7,764 nt of DNA from an uncultured Oscillospiraceae bacterium (lineage in GTDB: Bacteria; Bacillota; Clostridia; Oscillospirales; Acutalibacteraceae), in NCBI GenBank assembly GCA_902462665.1, contig CABQCM010000054.1, positions 1-7,764 on the forward strand. The letters are read 5' to 3'. The translations under genes and the position numbers were made by a program. Below, one piece after another: positions 1 through 5,218 of this stretch. The notes under the pieces are model-generated. The model was not told where the DNA came from. It saw only the letters and a list, made by a program, of their open reading frames with translations, and ran no database searches. Each line of letters starts with the position of its first letter. Position 1 is the stretch's first letter.

Positions 1-241
1 GGCTAACCTCATAGGCCATTTGTACCGCCCCCAGCGCCGGGCCAATCACCAACTCAATCCCGTCGTTTTGAAACTGCTCGGCCAGTGCGGCGCACAGCTC
101 TTCGCTATACTTGGTATTGCGAAAAATCTTTGCGCACTGCAGATATTGGTTGGAATGCCGCCCCGAGGTCAAACGAAAATGCCCCTCGAGCAGCACCCCG
201 GCCTCTTTCAAAATTTCCAGCACTCTTTCTTTGGTAATCAT
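1..241 (-). CDS. pyrE: Orotate phosphoribosyltransferase (PyrE), N-terminal 80 residues, cut by window edge
   Basis: This cytoplasmic enzyme transfers phosphoribose from PRPP to orotate, giving OMP in de novo pyrimidine synthesis. The minus strand reads from an ATG at 241 off the left edge. The visible protein begins MITKERVLEILKEAG and contains FRLTSGRHSNQYLQCAKIF (about residues 22-40), which is the substrate-binding start of clostridial-type PyrE. IGPALGAVQMAYEVS (about 66-80) opens the Rossmann-like core. The PRPP loop and the C-terminus lie outside the window. The start is supported by AGGAGA (251-256 on the plus strand) nine bases upstream. The gene diverges from the rluA cluster, and its upstream region carries an AT-rich promoter candidate and two hairpins that could form in the leader. 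Identification rests on family motifs and is confident. Whether it belongs to a longer pyr operon cannot be seen. Confidence 0.93.
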   Translation of the reverse strand, partial: MITKERVLEILKEAGVLLEGHFRLTSGRHSNQYLQCAKIFRNTKYSEELCAALAEQFQNDGIELVIGPALGAVQMAYEVS

Positions 242-261
242 CCAAACATCTCTCCTAGCTT

Positions 262-349
262 CCGGCGCCGATTGCCGGCATTTTTGACATTGTGCCGCGG
301 CCACCATTTTCTTTCACAACGCCGTAAAAACGCAGAACACCGCGGCACA
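262..349 (-). promoter_or_regulatory. Candidate structured 5' leader of pyrE (two inverted repeats)
   Basis: A perfect 10-bp inverted repeat has arms TGTGCCGCGG (291-300) and CCGCGGCACA (340-349) around a 39-base loop. Closer to the gene, CCGGC (262-266) can pair with GCCGG (274-278) only a few bases from the pyrE ribosome site at 251-256. If transcription starts near 350-355, as the AT-rich box at 359-367 would suggest, the long stem sits at the very 5' end of the pyrE mRNA. No U-run follows either stem, so this does not look like a plain terminator. It could stabilise the mRNA, act as a regulatory leader, or be a DNA operator. I do not recognise a PyrR-binding motif. The repeats are seen directly; any role is inference. 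Confidence 0.45.
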
Positions 350-358
350 GTAATTTTT

Positions 359-367
359 ATTATTATA
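359..367 (-). promoter_or_regulatory. Possible -10 region for pyrE
   Basis: Read on the minus strand this is TATAATAAT, a perfect -10 hexamer about 120 bases upstream of the pyrE start and inside an AT-rich stretch. No good -35 hexamer lies 16-18 bases upstream (the best is TAGCAT), so the call is tentative. Confidence 0.35.
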
Positions 368-463
368 AACGATTTTGGAACATAATGCTAGCACTTTCCC
401 AATATTTTCTCTCTTTCGACCAGTCCACAACTTCAGCAATTGTTACAGGGCTGTCGCATTTCT

Positions 464-505
464 ACGTTTCGGCCTACTTTTGCAACGTTTCTGCCAACTT
501 TTTGG
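464..505. repeat. Two 21-bp tandem direct repeat units
   Basis: Unit one (464-484) and unit two (485-505) both start ACGTTTC, then share GCC at offsets 9-11 and ACTTTT at offsets 13-18. About 16 of 21 positions are identical. The period is two DNA helical turns, so both copies face the same side. The pair ends 14 bp before the first TATAAT box (519-524), where it would cover the -35 zone of a rightward promoter. A regulator-binding role is an inference from placement. Confidence 0.5.
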
Positions 506-514
506 TATTCTAAT

Positions 515-525
515 TTACTATAATA
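515..525 (+). promoter_or_regulatory. Upstream candidate -10 box for the rluA cluster
   Basis: The 11-mer TTACTATAATA contains a perfect TATAAT at 519-524. The hexamer 17 bp upstream (496-501, AACTTT) is a poor -35 match, so activity may need an activator or another sigma determinant. The same 11-mer recurs at 577-587. Confidence 0.4.
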
Positions 526-576
526 AACGTGGAACTTCACTTTAATGACATATTAACAAAAAGAAAAGGCGGTAGC

Positions 577-587
577 TTACTATAATA
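577..587 (+). promoter_or_regulatory. Downstream candidate -10 box for the rluA cluster
   Basis: This is a second exact copy of TTACTATAATA with TATAAT at 581-586, about 75 bp before the rluA start. As with the first copy, no convincing -35 hexamer lies 16-18 bp upstream. Initiation here would give a GC-rich leader of about 65-70 nt that can pair GCAGC (623-627) with GCTGC (638-642). Confidence 0.4.
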
Positions 588-651
588 GAGGTATCGTCTG
601 ACGCGCGGCTTTGGCGCCGGACGCAGCAACTTTTGCCGCTGCATGGCAAAC

Positions 652-657
652 GGAGGT
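652..657 (+). promoter_or_regulatory. Ribosome binding site that fixes the rluA start
   Basis: GGAGGT lies immediately before ATG 661. The earlier in-frame ATG at 643 has no purine-rich site upstream, so 661 is chosen as the start. Confidence 0.8.
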
Positions 658-660
658 CGC

Positions 661-1617
661 ATGAAAACATTAATTCTAACAAAAAACGACGCGGGACAAC
701 GACTAGACAAATTTCTAACCAAGGCGTTTCCTCGTCTGCCTCAGTCTATGCTTTACCGTTCTATTCGTCTCAAGCGCATTAAGCTCAACGGCAAGCGCGC
801 TGAAATATCCACCCGCCTTTGCGAAGGCGATCGGCTGGATTTGTATCTCAACGACGAACTGTTAGCGCCGCAAGAAGAACGTTACGACTTTCTGCGCGCT
901 TCCAAACGGCTCGACGTCGTTTACGAAGACCGTCACATTCTCCTGCTGAACAAGCCGGAGGGATTGCTTTGCCACGAGGACGACCGCACCTACGGCGATA
1001 CCCTGATTGGGCGAATCAAACGGTATCTGTATGAAAAGGGCGAATATGACCCAAAGGACGAAAATAGCTTTGCTCCCGCCCTAGCCAACCGCATTGACCG
1101 CAACACTGGCGGCATTGTGATGGCCGCCAAGGACGCAGAGGCTCTGCGCATTCTCAATCAAAAAATCAAGGACCGCGAGCTTTCCAAAGGATATCTCTGC
1201 TTGGTACACGGCGTTCCTGCTCCGCGCGAGGCAACGGCGGAGGCCTACTTATGGAAGGACGCGCAAAAAAATCGGGTCTATGTTTACGATACTCCGCGCC
1301 CGGGCGCGAAAACCATTGTCACCCGCTACCGGGTGCTGGCCGAGCGCGATGGAATGTCGCTGCTGGACGTGGATTTGCTGACCGGGCGCACCCATCAAAT
1401 CCGAGCTCACTTAGCCTATTTGGGGCATCCTCTGGTGGGCGATGGAAAGTACGGAAAAAATACAGCCGACCGCAAACGAGGCTTTTGCCACCAGGCGCTG
1501 TGCTCCTATCGCCTGCGGTTTCAGTTTTCCACCGACGCGGGCGAGCTTGCCTATTTGGATGGCCGGGAATTCACGGTGCAACAGGTTTGGTTTGCCCACG
1601 AATTCATGCAGAAATGA
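661..1617 (+). CDS. RluA-family 23S rRNA pseudouridine synthase (RluC/RluD-like)
   Basis: The predicted 318-residue cytoplasmic enzyme would isomerise uridine to pseudouridine, most likely in 23S rRNA. An S4 RNA-binding domain occupies about residues 11-65 (QRLDKFLTKAFPRLPQSMLY, then the LNGKRAE turn). The catalytic domain follows, with LLLNKPEGLL (94-103), the active-site segment NRIDRNTGG (143-151) with catalytic Asp146, and the RluA signature LLTGRTHQIRAHLAYLGHPL (239-258), then VGDGKYG. The active-site segment reads NRID where classic members have HRLD; this is a conservative variant and the aspartate is retained. Length is normal for the family. It is the first gene of a rightward cluster, 45 nt before the PL8 gene, downstream of two TATAAT boxes. 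The family is certain; the exact rRNA target is not visible, so no symbol is given. Confidence 0.93.
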   Translation: MKTLILTKNDAGQRLDKFLTKAFPRLPQSMLYRSIRLKRIKLNGKRAEISTRLCEGDRLDLYLNDELLAPQEERYDFLRASKRLDVVYEDRHILLLNKPEGLLCHEDDRTYGDTLIGRIKRYLYEKGEYDPKDENSFAPALANRIDRNTGGIVMAAKDAEALRILNQKIKDRELSKGYLCLVHGVPAPREATAEAYLWKDAQKNRVYVYDTPRPGAKTIVTRYRVLAERDGMSLLDVDLLTGRTHQIRAHLAYLGHPLVGDGKYGKNTADRKRGFCHQALCSYRLRFQFSTDAGELAYLDGREFTVQQVWFAHEFMQK

Positions 1618-1646
1618 CCGCTCGCTCCAGCGGCGATATCCATGAA

Positions 1647-1656
1647 GGGGGAGGAA
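1647..1656 (+). promoter_or_regulatory. Ribosome binding site that fixes the PL8 start
   Basis: GGGGGAGGAA is a strong site six bases before ATG 1663. It lies downstream of the in-frame ATG at 1642, which has no such site, so the shorter protein is preferred. Confidence 0.8.
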
Positions 1657-1662
1657 TTTACC

Positions 1663-3579
1663 ATGACCAATTCCAGCAACCAACACAACCTTGCCGAGGC
1701 GGACACGCTGCTTTCACGTGCGCAACGGCTTCGCCGCCTGACGCCGGCTGAGAAGGAAGCGATGTTTGACCGCATCCTTTCCGCCGAGTTATCCATGCAG
1801 GAAGCTGGTTCTACTCACTCTGAGGAAAAAATCCAACGGCTGCGCGATACGCTGCAAACAGATGGAAGCTGGCCTGGAATCGACTATGCCGACCAACGCC
1901 GTTCCGATAGTTGGAGTACCGTCATCCATTTGAGCAACATCGAGTCCATGCTCACCGCTGCCGGCCGACAGCGCGTGGCTTCCGAGGAACCCTTGCGAAC
2001 CCAGGCTCTGCTGGCCCTGGACTACTGGCTGGAACACGATTTTATCTGCCCCAACTGGTGGCATAATGAAATTAACGTTCCCGCCCGGCTCTGTGTGATT
2101 TGCCTTTATTTATGGAATTACTTAGACAACGCCCAGCAACAAAAATGCATTGAGATTCTGCGCCGTGGCACGATGCTGGAAAATGCGGGAGGAAGCCGAG
2201 GCTGGACCGGAGCCAATCTCATCTGGGGGTTAAAGACCACCGTAAAGCACGCTCTGCTGCTTCGCGACGTCTCGATGATGGCTTATGCCATGGATTTGTT
2301 GGAGGGTGCGGTGGTCGTTGGCGAGGACGAAGGTATTCAGTCCGATTCCTCCTTTTTTCAACATGGGCATCAGCTGGCGATGGGGCATTACGGCTGGAGT
2401 TATGTCAGTGAAATTACCCGGCTATGCTGCATTCTGACGGGCACCCCATTTCAGATTTCCACAAGAAAGCTGAATCAGATCGCCCGGTATATCGCGGAAG
2501 GCACGCGGTATATCGTATATCAAAAACGATGGAATTTCTTTGCATTGGGCCGGGCGGTATTTCGCAACCATTCGATGAGCGCCGCCGATGTCTCAGACGC
2601 TGTCCGGCAGTTTGCCCTCGTAGAAGAACTGGACGAAAAAAAGGCGGTTTCTGACGCTGCTGATGCGCTCGCTGGTCTCCCCTCCCGTGCGCCCGACAAA
2701 TATTTTGATGTTGGAAAATACTATTGTCGGTTCGGCAACGGATATTATATTGGTGCGCGCATGGCAGACCCTTCGATTGTTCCCGGCGAAATCTGCAATG
2801 GCGAGGGAATTCTGGGTTATAATCTGGCCGCTGGAGGAGTACAATGCGTGTTTGTGGACGGCCGAGAATACGACAATATTTTTCCCGTATGGGACTATGC
2901 CAAAATTCCAGGCGTTACCACCCTGCTAGAGGATGACGAAAGCATTGTCTCCAAAACCGGCTGGACTAGCGCGCCCGCTCAAAACAGTTACAGCGGAGGC
3001 ATTACCGACGGAAATACCGGCGCGATTTATATGGATATAGTCCACAATGGAATTACCGGTGTCATCAGCCGTTTTTTTATCGACGGCGGCATGATTGCCT
3101 TGGGAGCTGGTCTGCGCTCGGAACAAGGGCGGGTGATCACTACGGTCAACCAATGCTGGAAACGCTCGGACATCACAACGAGCGGCAGCGTGGCGGTACA
3201 TGACAGCGTCACTTATCTCAACCTTTGCTCTACCCCCTGGATAGCGTCGGTTGACCATCGCACCGGCAGTTGGAAACGTGTGGCCGCCGAGAGCAGCGAC
3301 GACAAAATCACCGGCGATGTCTTTTCCTTGTGCTACAACCATGGTGAGTGCCCGCAGGATGCGCAATATGCCTATGCCCTGCTGCCCAACCGATCGGACG
3401 CTTCGCTGTGCGCCGAAGACTTGGATATCGACGTGCTGCAAAACACAGCCACATGCCAAGCAATTCGCACGGGCGACAAGGTCATCGCTGTGTTTCATAC
3501 AGCAGACAGCCTACGATTACCGGACGGTTCGGTGCTGACCGGTGAGGCCCGCTCGGCTAAAATTGCATCCTACTCCTAA
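1663..3579 (+). CDS. Polysaccharide lyase family 8 (hyaluronate/chondroitin/xanthan lyase-like), predicted non-secreted
   Basis: PL8 enzymes cleave uronic-acid polysaccharides by beta-elimination, leaving unsaturated sugars. This 638-residue protein shows the helical-toroid domain with NWWHNEI (131-137) and WTGAN (181-185), then QHGHQLAMGHYGW (233-245), GRAVFR (296-301) and CNGEG (378-382), followed by beta-sandwich segments such as YSGGITDG (443-450). Putative catalytic residues are Asn185, His234, Tyr243, Arg297 and Glu381, with Arg301 also conserved. Their spacing (N-H 49, H-Y 9, H-R 63, H-E 147) closely matches what I recall for chondroitinase AC (N175, H225, Y234, R288, E371). The N-terminus (MTNSSNQHNLAEAD) has no signal peptide, lipobox or membrane segment, although most characterised PL8 enzymes are exported. 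The C-terminal part is shorter than usual (about 260 residues after the Glu). No transporter or glucuronyl hydrolase is adjacent. The substrate cannot be assigned from sequence. Confidence 0.85.
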   Translation: MTNSSNQHNLAEADTLLSRAQRLRRLTPAEKEAMFDRILSAELSMQEAGSTHSEEKIQRLRDTLQTDGSWPGIDYADQRRSDSWSTVIHLSNIESMLTAAGRQRVASEEPLRTQALLALDYWLEHDFICPNWWHNEINVPARLCVICLYLWNYLDNAQQQKCIEILRRGTMLENAGGSRGWTGANLIWGLKTTVKHALLLRDVSMMAYAMDLLEGAVVVGEDEGIQSDSSFFQHGHQLAMGHYGWSYVSEITRLCCILTGTPFQISTRKLNQIARYIAEGTRYIVYQKRWNFFALGRAVFRNHSMSAADVSDAVRQFALVEELDEKKAVSDAADALAGLPSRAPDKYFDVGKYYCRFGNGYYIGARMADPSIVPGEICNGEGILGYNLAAGGVQCVFVDGREYDNIFPVWDYAKIPGVTTLLEDDESIVSKTGWTSAPAQNSYSGGITDGNTGAIYMDIVHNGITGVISRFFIDGGMIALGAGLRSEQGRVITTVNQCWKRSDITTSGSVAVHDSVTYLNLCSTPWIASVDHRTGSWKRVAAESSDDKITGDVFSLCYNHGECPQDAQYAYALLPNRSDASLCAEDLDIDVLQNTATCQAIRTGDKVIAVFHTADSLRLPDGSVLTGEARSAKIASYS

Positions 3580-3607
3580 TTCATCGCTGGCTTAAGGAGA
3601 GAACCAA

Positions 3608-4219
3608 ATGTTATCTGTTATCAAAAAACGGCGAAGCATTCGACGATACAAGAATACTCCCGTTGAACGAGAAATCATCTTAGACATCTTAGAAGCTGGA
3701 ATGCTTGCGCCCTCTTCGAAAAACCGCCAGCCGTGGCGCTTTATCGTGGTGATGGACAGCGCCAAAGAGTCCATGTTGGCCGCTATGCAGAAAGGCTTGG
3801 AGAGAGAAAAGCATGCCCCTCTGCTCCCCGAAAGCGCGGAGTATTTGAAAGCGGCCGAGCACACCCTGGAAATCATGGCGCAAGCGCCGATCGCTATTTT
3901 TGTAATTAACCCGCTGGGGATGAAGCTTCAAAGCCCTTTGACCCCGGAAAGACGCATCTATGAAATCTGCAATGCCCAATCCATTGGTGCGGCGATGGAA
4001 AACATGACGCTTACCGCTACAGAGCATGGACTGGGAAGCCTTTGGATATGCGATACCTATTTCGCATACGATGAACTAAAGCAATGGCTGGCTACCGAGG
4101 GGGAGCCTGTTGCAGCAATGGCAATCGGCTACGCGGACGAAGCTCCCGCCGCCAGGACGAGGAAAGGGTTGGAGGAGATCGTGGAATGGCGCACAGCCAG
4201 CCATACAACCACCCGATAA
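3608..4219 (+). CDS. Nitroreductase-family FMN-dependent NAD(P)H oxidoreductase
   Basis: This is a predicted 203-residue cytoplasmic flavoprotein of the nitroreductase fold, which works as a homodimer binding FMN at the dimer interface and transferring electrons from NAD(P)H to nitro compounds, quinones or flavins. The N-terminal RRSIRRY (8-14) and APSSKNRQPWRF (34-45) are the classic FMN phosphate- and ring-contacting segments. HGLGSLWI (140-147) is the C-terminal motif of the family. Length is typical. The start is fixed by AAGGAG (3594-3599), eight bases upstream. It follows the PL8 gene by 28 nt, suggesting a shared transcript, and ends 16 nt before a strong hairpin. The physiological substrate is unknown, and a link to polysaccharide breakdown cannot be inferred from position alone. 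Confidence 0.9.
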   Translation: MLSVIKKRRSIRRYKNTPVEREIILDILEAGMLAPSSKNRQPWRFIVVMDSAKESMLAAMQKGLEREKHAPLLPESAEYLKAAEHTLEIMAQAPIAIFVINPLGMKLQSPLTPERRIYEICNAQSIGAAMENMTLTATEHGLGSLWICDTYFAYDELKQWLATEGEPVAAMAIGYADEAPAARTRKGLEEIVEWRTASHTTTR

Positions 4220-4235
4220 AACGCTGTTGTAAGAC

Positions 4236-4270
4236 AAGCCGCCATCCAGACGTGCTCTGGATGGCGGCTT
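4236..4270. terminator. Strong bidirectional transcription terminator
   Basis: A perfect 15-bp stem is formed by AAGCCGCCATCCAGA (4236-4250) and TCTGGATGGCGGCTT (4256-4270) with a five-base loop (CGTGC). The plus-strand read continues TCTAATATGTT and the minus-strand read continues GTCTTACAAC. Each gives a short T-rich 3' side (the stem ends in TT), so it can serve both converging transcripts. It sits 16 nt after the nitroreductase stop and is the only strong hairpin between the two convergent clusters. Confidence 0.85.
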
Positions 4271-4553
4271 TCTAATATGTTACCCTCGCTTGACAAGGGG
4301 AAAGACGGTTTATCGGTGTGAAAAAGAGCACTTGCAGCGTTGTCCTCATTGCCGGGCGGCAGCCCGACTGCCTCGTCCGCCTGGCCAATCGCTCTTTTTC
4401 ATCGTCGACCAACTTCGAAGAACCTACTGTCGAAGCCAAAAGGTGGCCGGCAAGGCCGCAGAGAGCAGTCAGGCTGTCGCCCAACCGTTGCCGAGAACGC
4501 TGTGATCCGCCCTTTGGGTCGCCAGCAGGCGTGTGAACCCTATCTATCCCCTA
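4271..4553. other. Unassigned 280-bp intergenic element, stop-poor on both strands
   Basis: This stretch lies between the shared terminator and the end of the minus-strand lipoprotein gene. It carries several overlapping open frames: plus 4290-4505, 4318-4536 and 4340 onward, and minus 4484-4272. None has a convincing ribosome site or a protein family I recognise, and their products are Arg/Ser/Pro/Cys-rich in the way of translated non-coding GC-rich DNA. It contains the 11-bp inverted repeat at 4319-4401 and many short GC palindromes, for example around GGCCGGC (4444-4450). It could be an interspersed repeat remnant, a non-coding RNA, or a long 3' UTR. I favour a non-coding repetitive element, with low certainty. 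Confidence 0.35.
4319..4401. repeat. 11-bp perfect inverted repeat enclosing a GC hairpin
   Basis: TGAAAAAGAGC (4319-4329) is exactly complementary to GCTCTTTTTCA (4391-4401). Three further pairs (TTG 4332-4334 with CAA 4386-4388) extend it after a 2x2 internal loop. Inside, CGGGC (4353-4357) and GCCCG (4362-4366) form a tetraloop hairpin. The A-run/T-run arms resemble bidirectional terminator arms, but the loop is long (61 bases). A folded RNA of about 83 nt is possible on either strand. The structure is seen directly; function is inferred. Confidence 0.5.
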
Positions 4554-5114
4554 TTATCCTGCCCAAAAATACGGGAAAGAAACAAAGACCCAGCCACGGT
4601 TCGTCTTTTGGGAAACATACTCGTAAGTCTCCTCCGTGCGGGAGGTCTCTTCCCCTTTGACATTGCGCGTCAATCGAATCACCCGAGCCAAATAATGTGC
4701 CTCATCGGCGGTGCGACTCGTCTGCTCGTAGATCACTTCCGCAATGGATTGGTCAATCGCATAGTCAAAATTATCGGAATACAGTCGCCCGTCCCGCTCG
4801 AGATAATGCCCCTCAGACAGCAGCTGCTCGCAAATTTCGTCTGAAAAATAATCTTTTGCATAAGCGCGAAGCTCTGCCATCGAAGAAAAGCGCGGATCAA
4901 TCACCGGACGCATAGAACGCCCGTCGATTTCGACCTCGCCGGTGATCGTCTGATCCACCTTAACCGAAAATTGAACGAAGCACTGATAAGCCAGCATAGC
5001 CTCGCTCATAATCGCGTCGGCGTCGGGAGCGTCACTACCAGCTTGGCAGCCTGCAAGCCCCGCCGTGAGCAGACAAAGTGCCAGCAGCAATGCGGCCATG
5101 CGCAGCGTTTTCAT
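4554..5114 (-). CDS. Small predicted lipoprotein, possibly IseA-like (cell-wall DL-endopeptidase inhibitor family)
   Basis: The 186-residue product starts MKTLRMAALLLALCLLTAG with lipobox LAGC, so Cys23 would be lipid-modified after signal peptidase II cleavage and the protein anchored on the outer face of the membrane. The mature part is acidic, with MRPVIDPRFSSMAELRAYAKD, then CEQLLSEGHYLERDGRLYS, and a C-terminal GWVFVSFPYFW. The order 'DPRF...YF...LL...DGRLY...GW-F-SFP' resembles the IseA/YoeB-type domain, but that is pattern memory and not a computed match. An in-frame ATG twelve bases upstream (5126) sits directly on the GAAAGG site, so ATG 5114 is preferred; it also gives a normal signal peptide. 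The gene follows trpS by about 100 nt with a mini-ORF between, and may be read from the same transcript. Lipoprotein status is confident; family is tentative. Confidence 0.75.
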   Translation of the reverse strand: MKTLRMAALLLALCLLTAGLAGCQAGSDAPDADAIMSEAMLAYQCFVQFSVKVDQTITGEVEIDGRSMRPVIDPRFSSMAELRAYAKDYFSDEICEQLLSEGHYLERDGRLYSDNFDYAIDQSIAEVIYEQTSRTADEAHYLARVIRLTRNVKGEETSRTEETYEYVSQKTNRGWVFVSFPYFWAG

Positions 5115-5127
5115 TCTTATGACCATC

Positions 5128-5133
5128 CCTTTC
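5128..5133 (-). promoter_or_regulatory. Ribosome site GAAAGG of the lipoprotein gene
   Basis: GAAAGG on the minus strand lies exactly 13 bases before ATG 5114. This spacing is unusually long but identical in trpS and the aminotransferase gene, which supports the 5114 start over the ATG at 5126. Confidence 0.55.
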
Positions 5134-5148
5134 GTATCACACGGAAGC

Positions 5149-5208
5149 TTAGGGCGGTTTCGGCATAGCCGAAGCGAAAGTCGCTTCGACTTCCACGGCG
5201 CAAACCAT
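5149..5208 (-). CDS. Possible 19-residue small ORF between trpS and the lipoprotein gene
   Basis: On the minus strand the trpS stop TAA runs straight into AAGGAGAG, a near-ideal ribosome site, followed after a normal gap by ATG (5208) and 19 codons (MVCAVEVEATFASAMPKPP) ending in TAA. The peptide contains no Trp, no repeated regulatory codon and no membrane helix. Its second half overlaps a hairpin with an 8-bp stem (5170-5188). It could be a leader peptide for the downstream lipoprotein, a translated spacer, or a vestige of a lost gene start. The ribosome-site strength is the main evidence; nothing is recognised in the peptide. Confidence 0.35.
   Translation of the reverse strand: MVCAVEVEATFASAMPKPP
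5159..5188 (-). promoter_or_regulatory. Overlapping alternative hairpins upstream of the lipoprotein gene
   Basis: CGAAGCGA (5170-5177) pairs with TCGCTTCG (5181-5188) around a three-base loop, and TTCGGC (5159-5164) pairs with GCCGAA (5168-5173) around another. The two stems share 5170-5173 and cannot form together. Neither is followed by a T-run on the minus strand, so simple termination is unlikely. The arrangement resembles a switchable leader, but no ligand motif is recognised. Confidence 0.4.
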
Positions 5209-5218
5209 CCTACTCTCC

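Noticed and set aside
20..385. A plus-strand frame over pyrE and its leader
   Set aside because: It is antisense to the PyrE N-terminus, and the product is a low-information translation.
386..400. TGCTAGCACTTTC resembling half of a CIRCE (HrcA) operator
   Set aside because: The second inverted half (GAGTGCTAA-like) is absent at the required distance, and no chaperone gene is nearby.
1618..1633. Small hairpin CCGCT/AGCGG after rluA as a terminator
   Set aside because: It has only five pairs with no T-run, and it lies just before the strong ribosome site of the PL8 gene, so read-through is more likely.
2926..3498. A 190-codon minus-strand frame inside the PL8 gene
   Set aside because: It is fully antisense to conserved PL8 sequence, has no recognisable domain, and shows no independent promoter or ribosome site.
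4290..4318. TTGACA (4290-4295) as a rightward promoter
   Set aside because: The best -10 at usable distance (TATCGG at 15 bp) is poor, and no supported gene follows on the plus strand.
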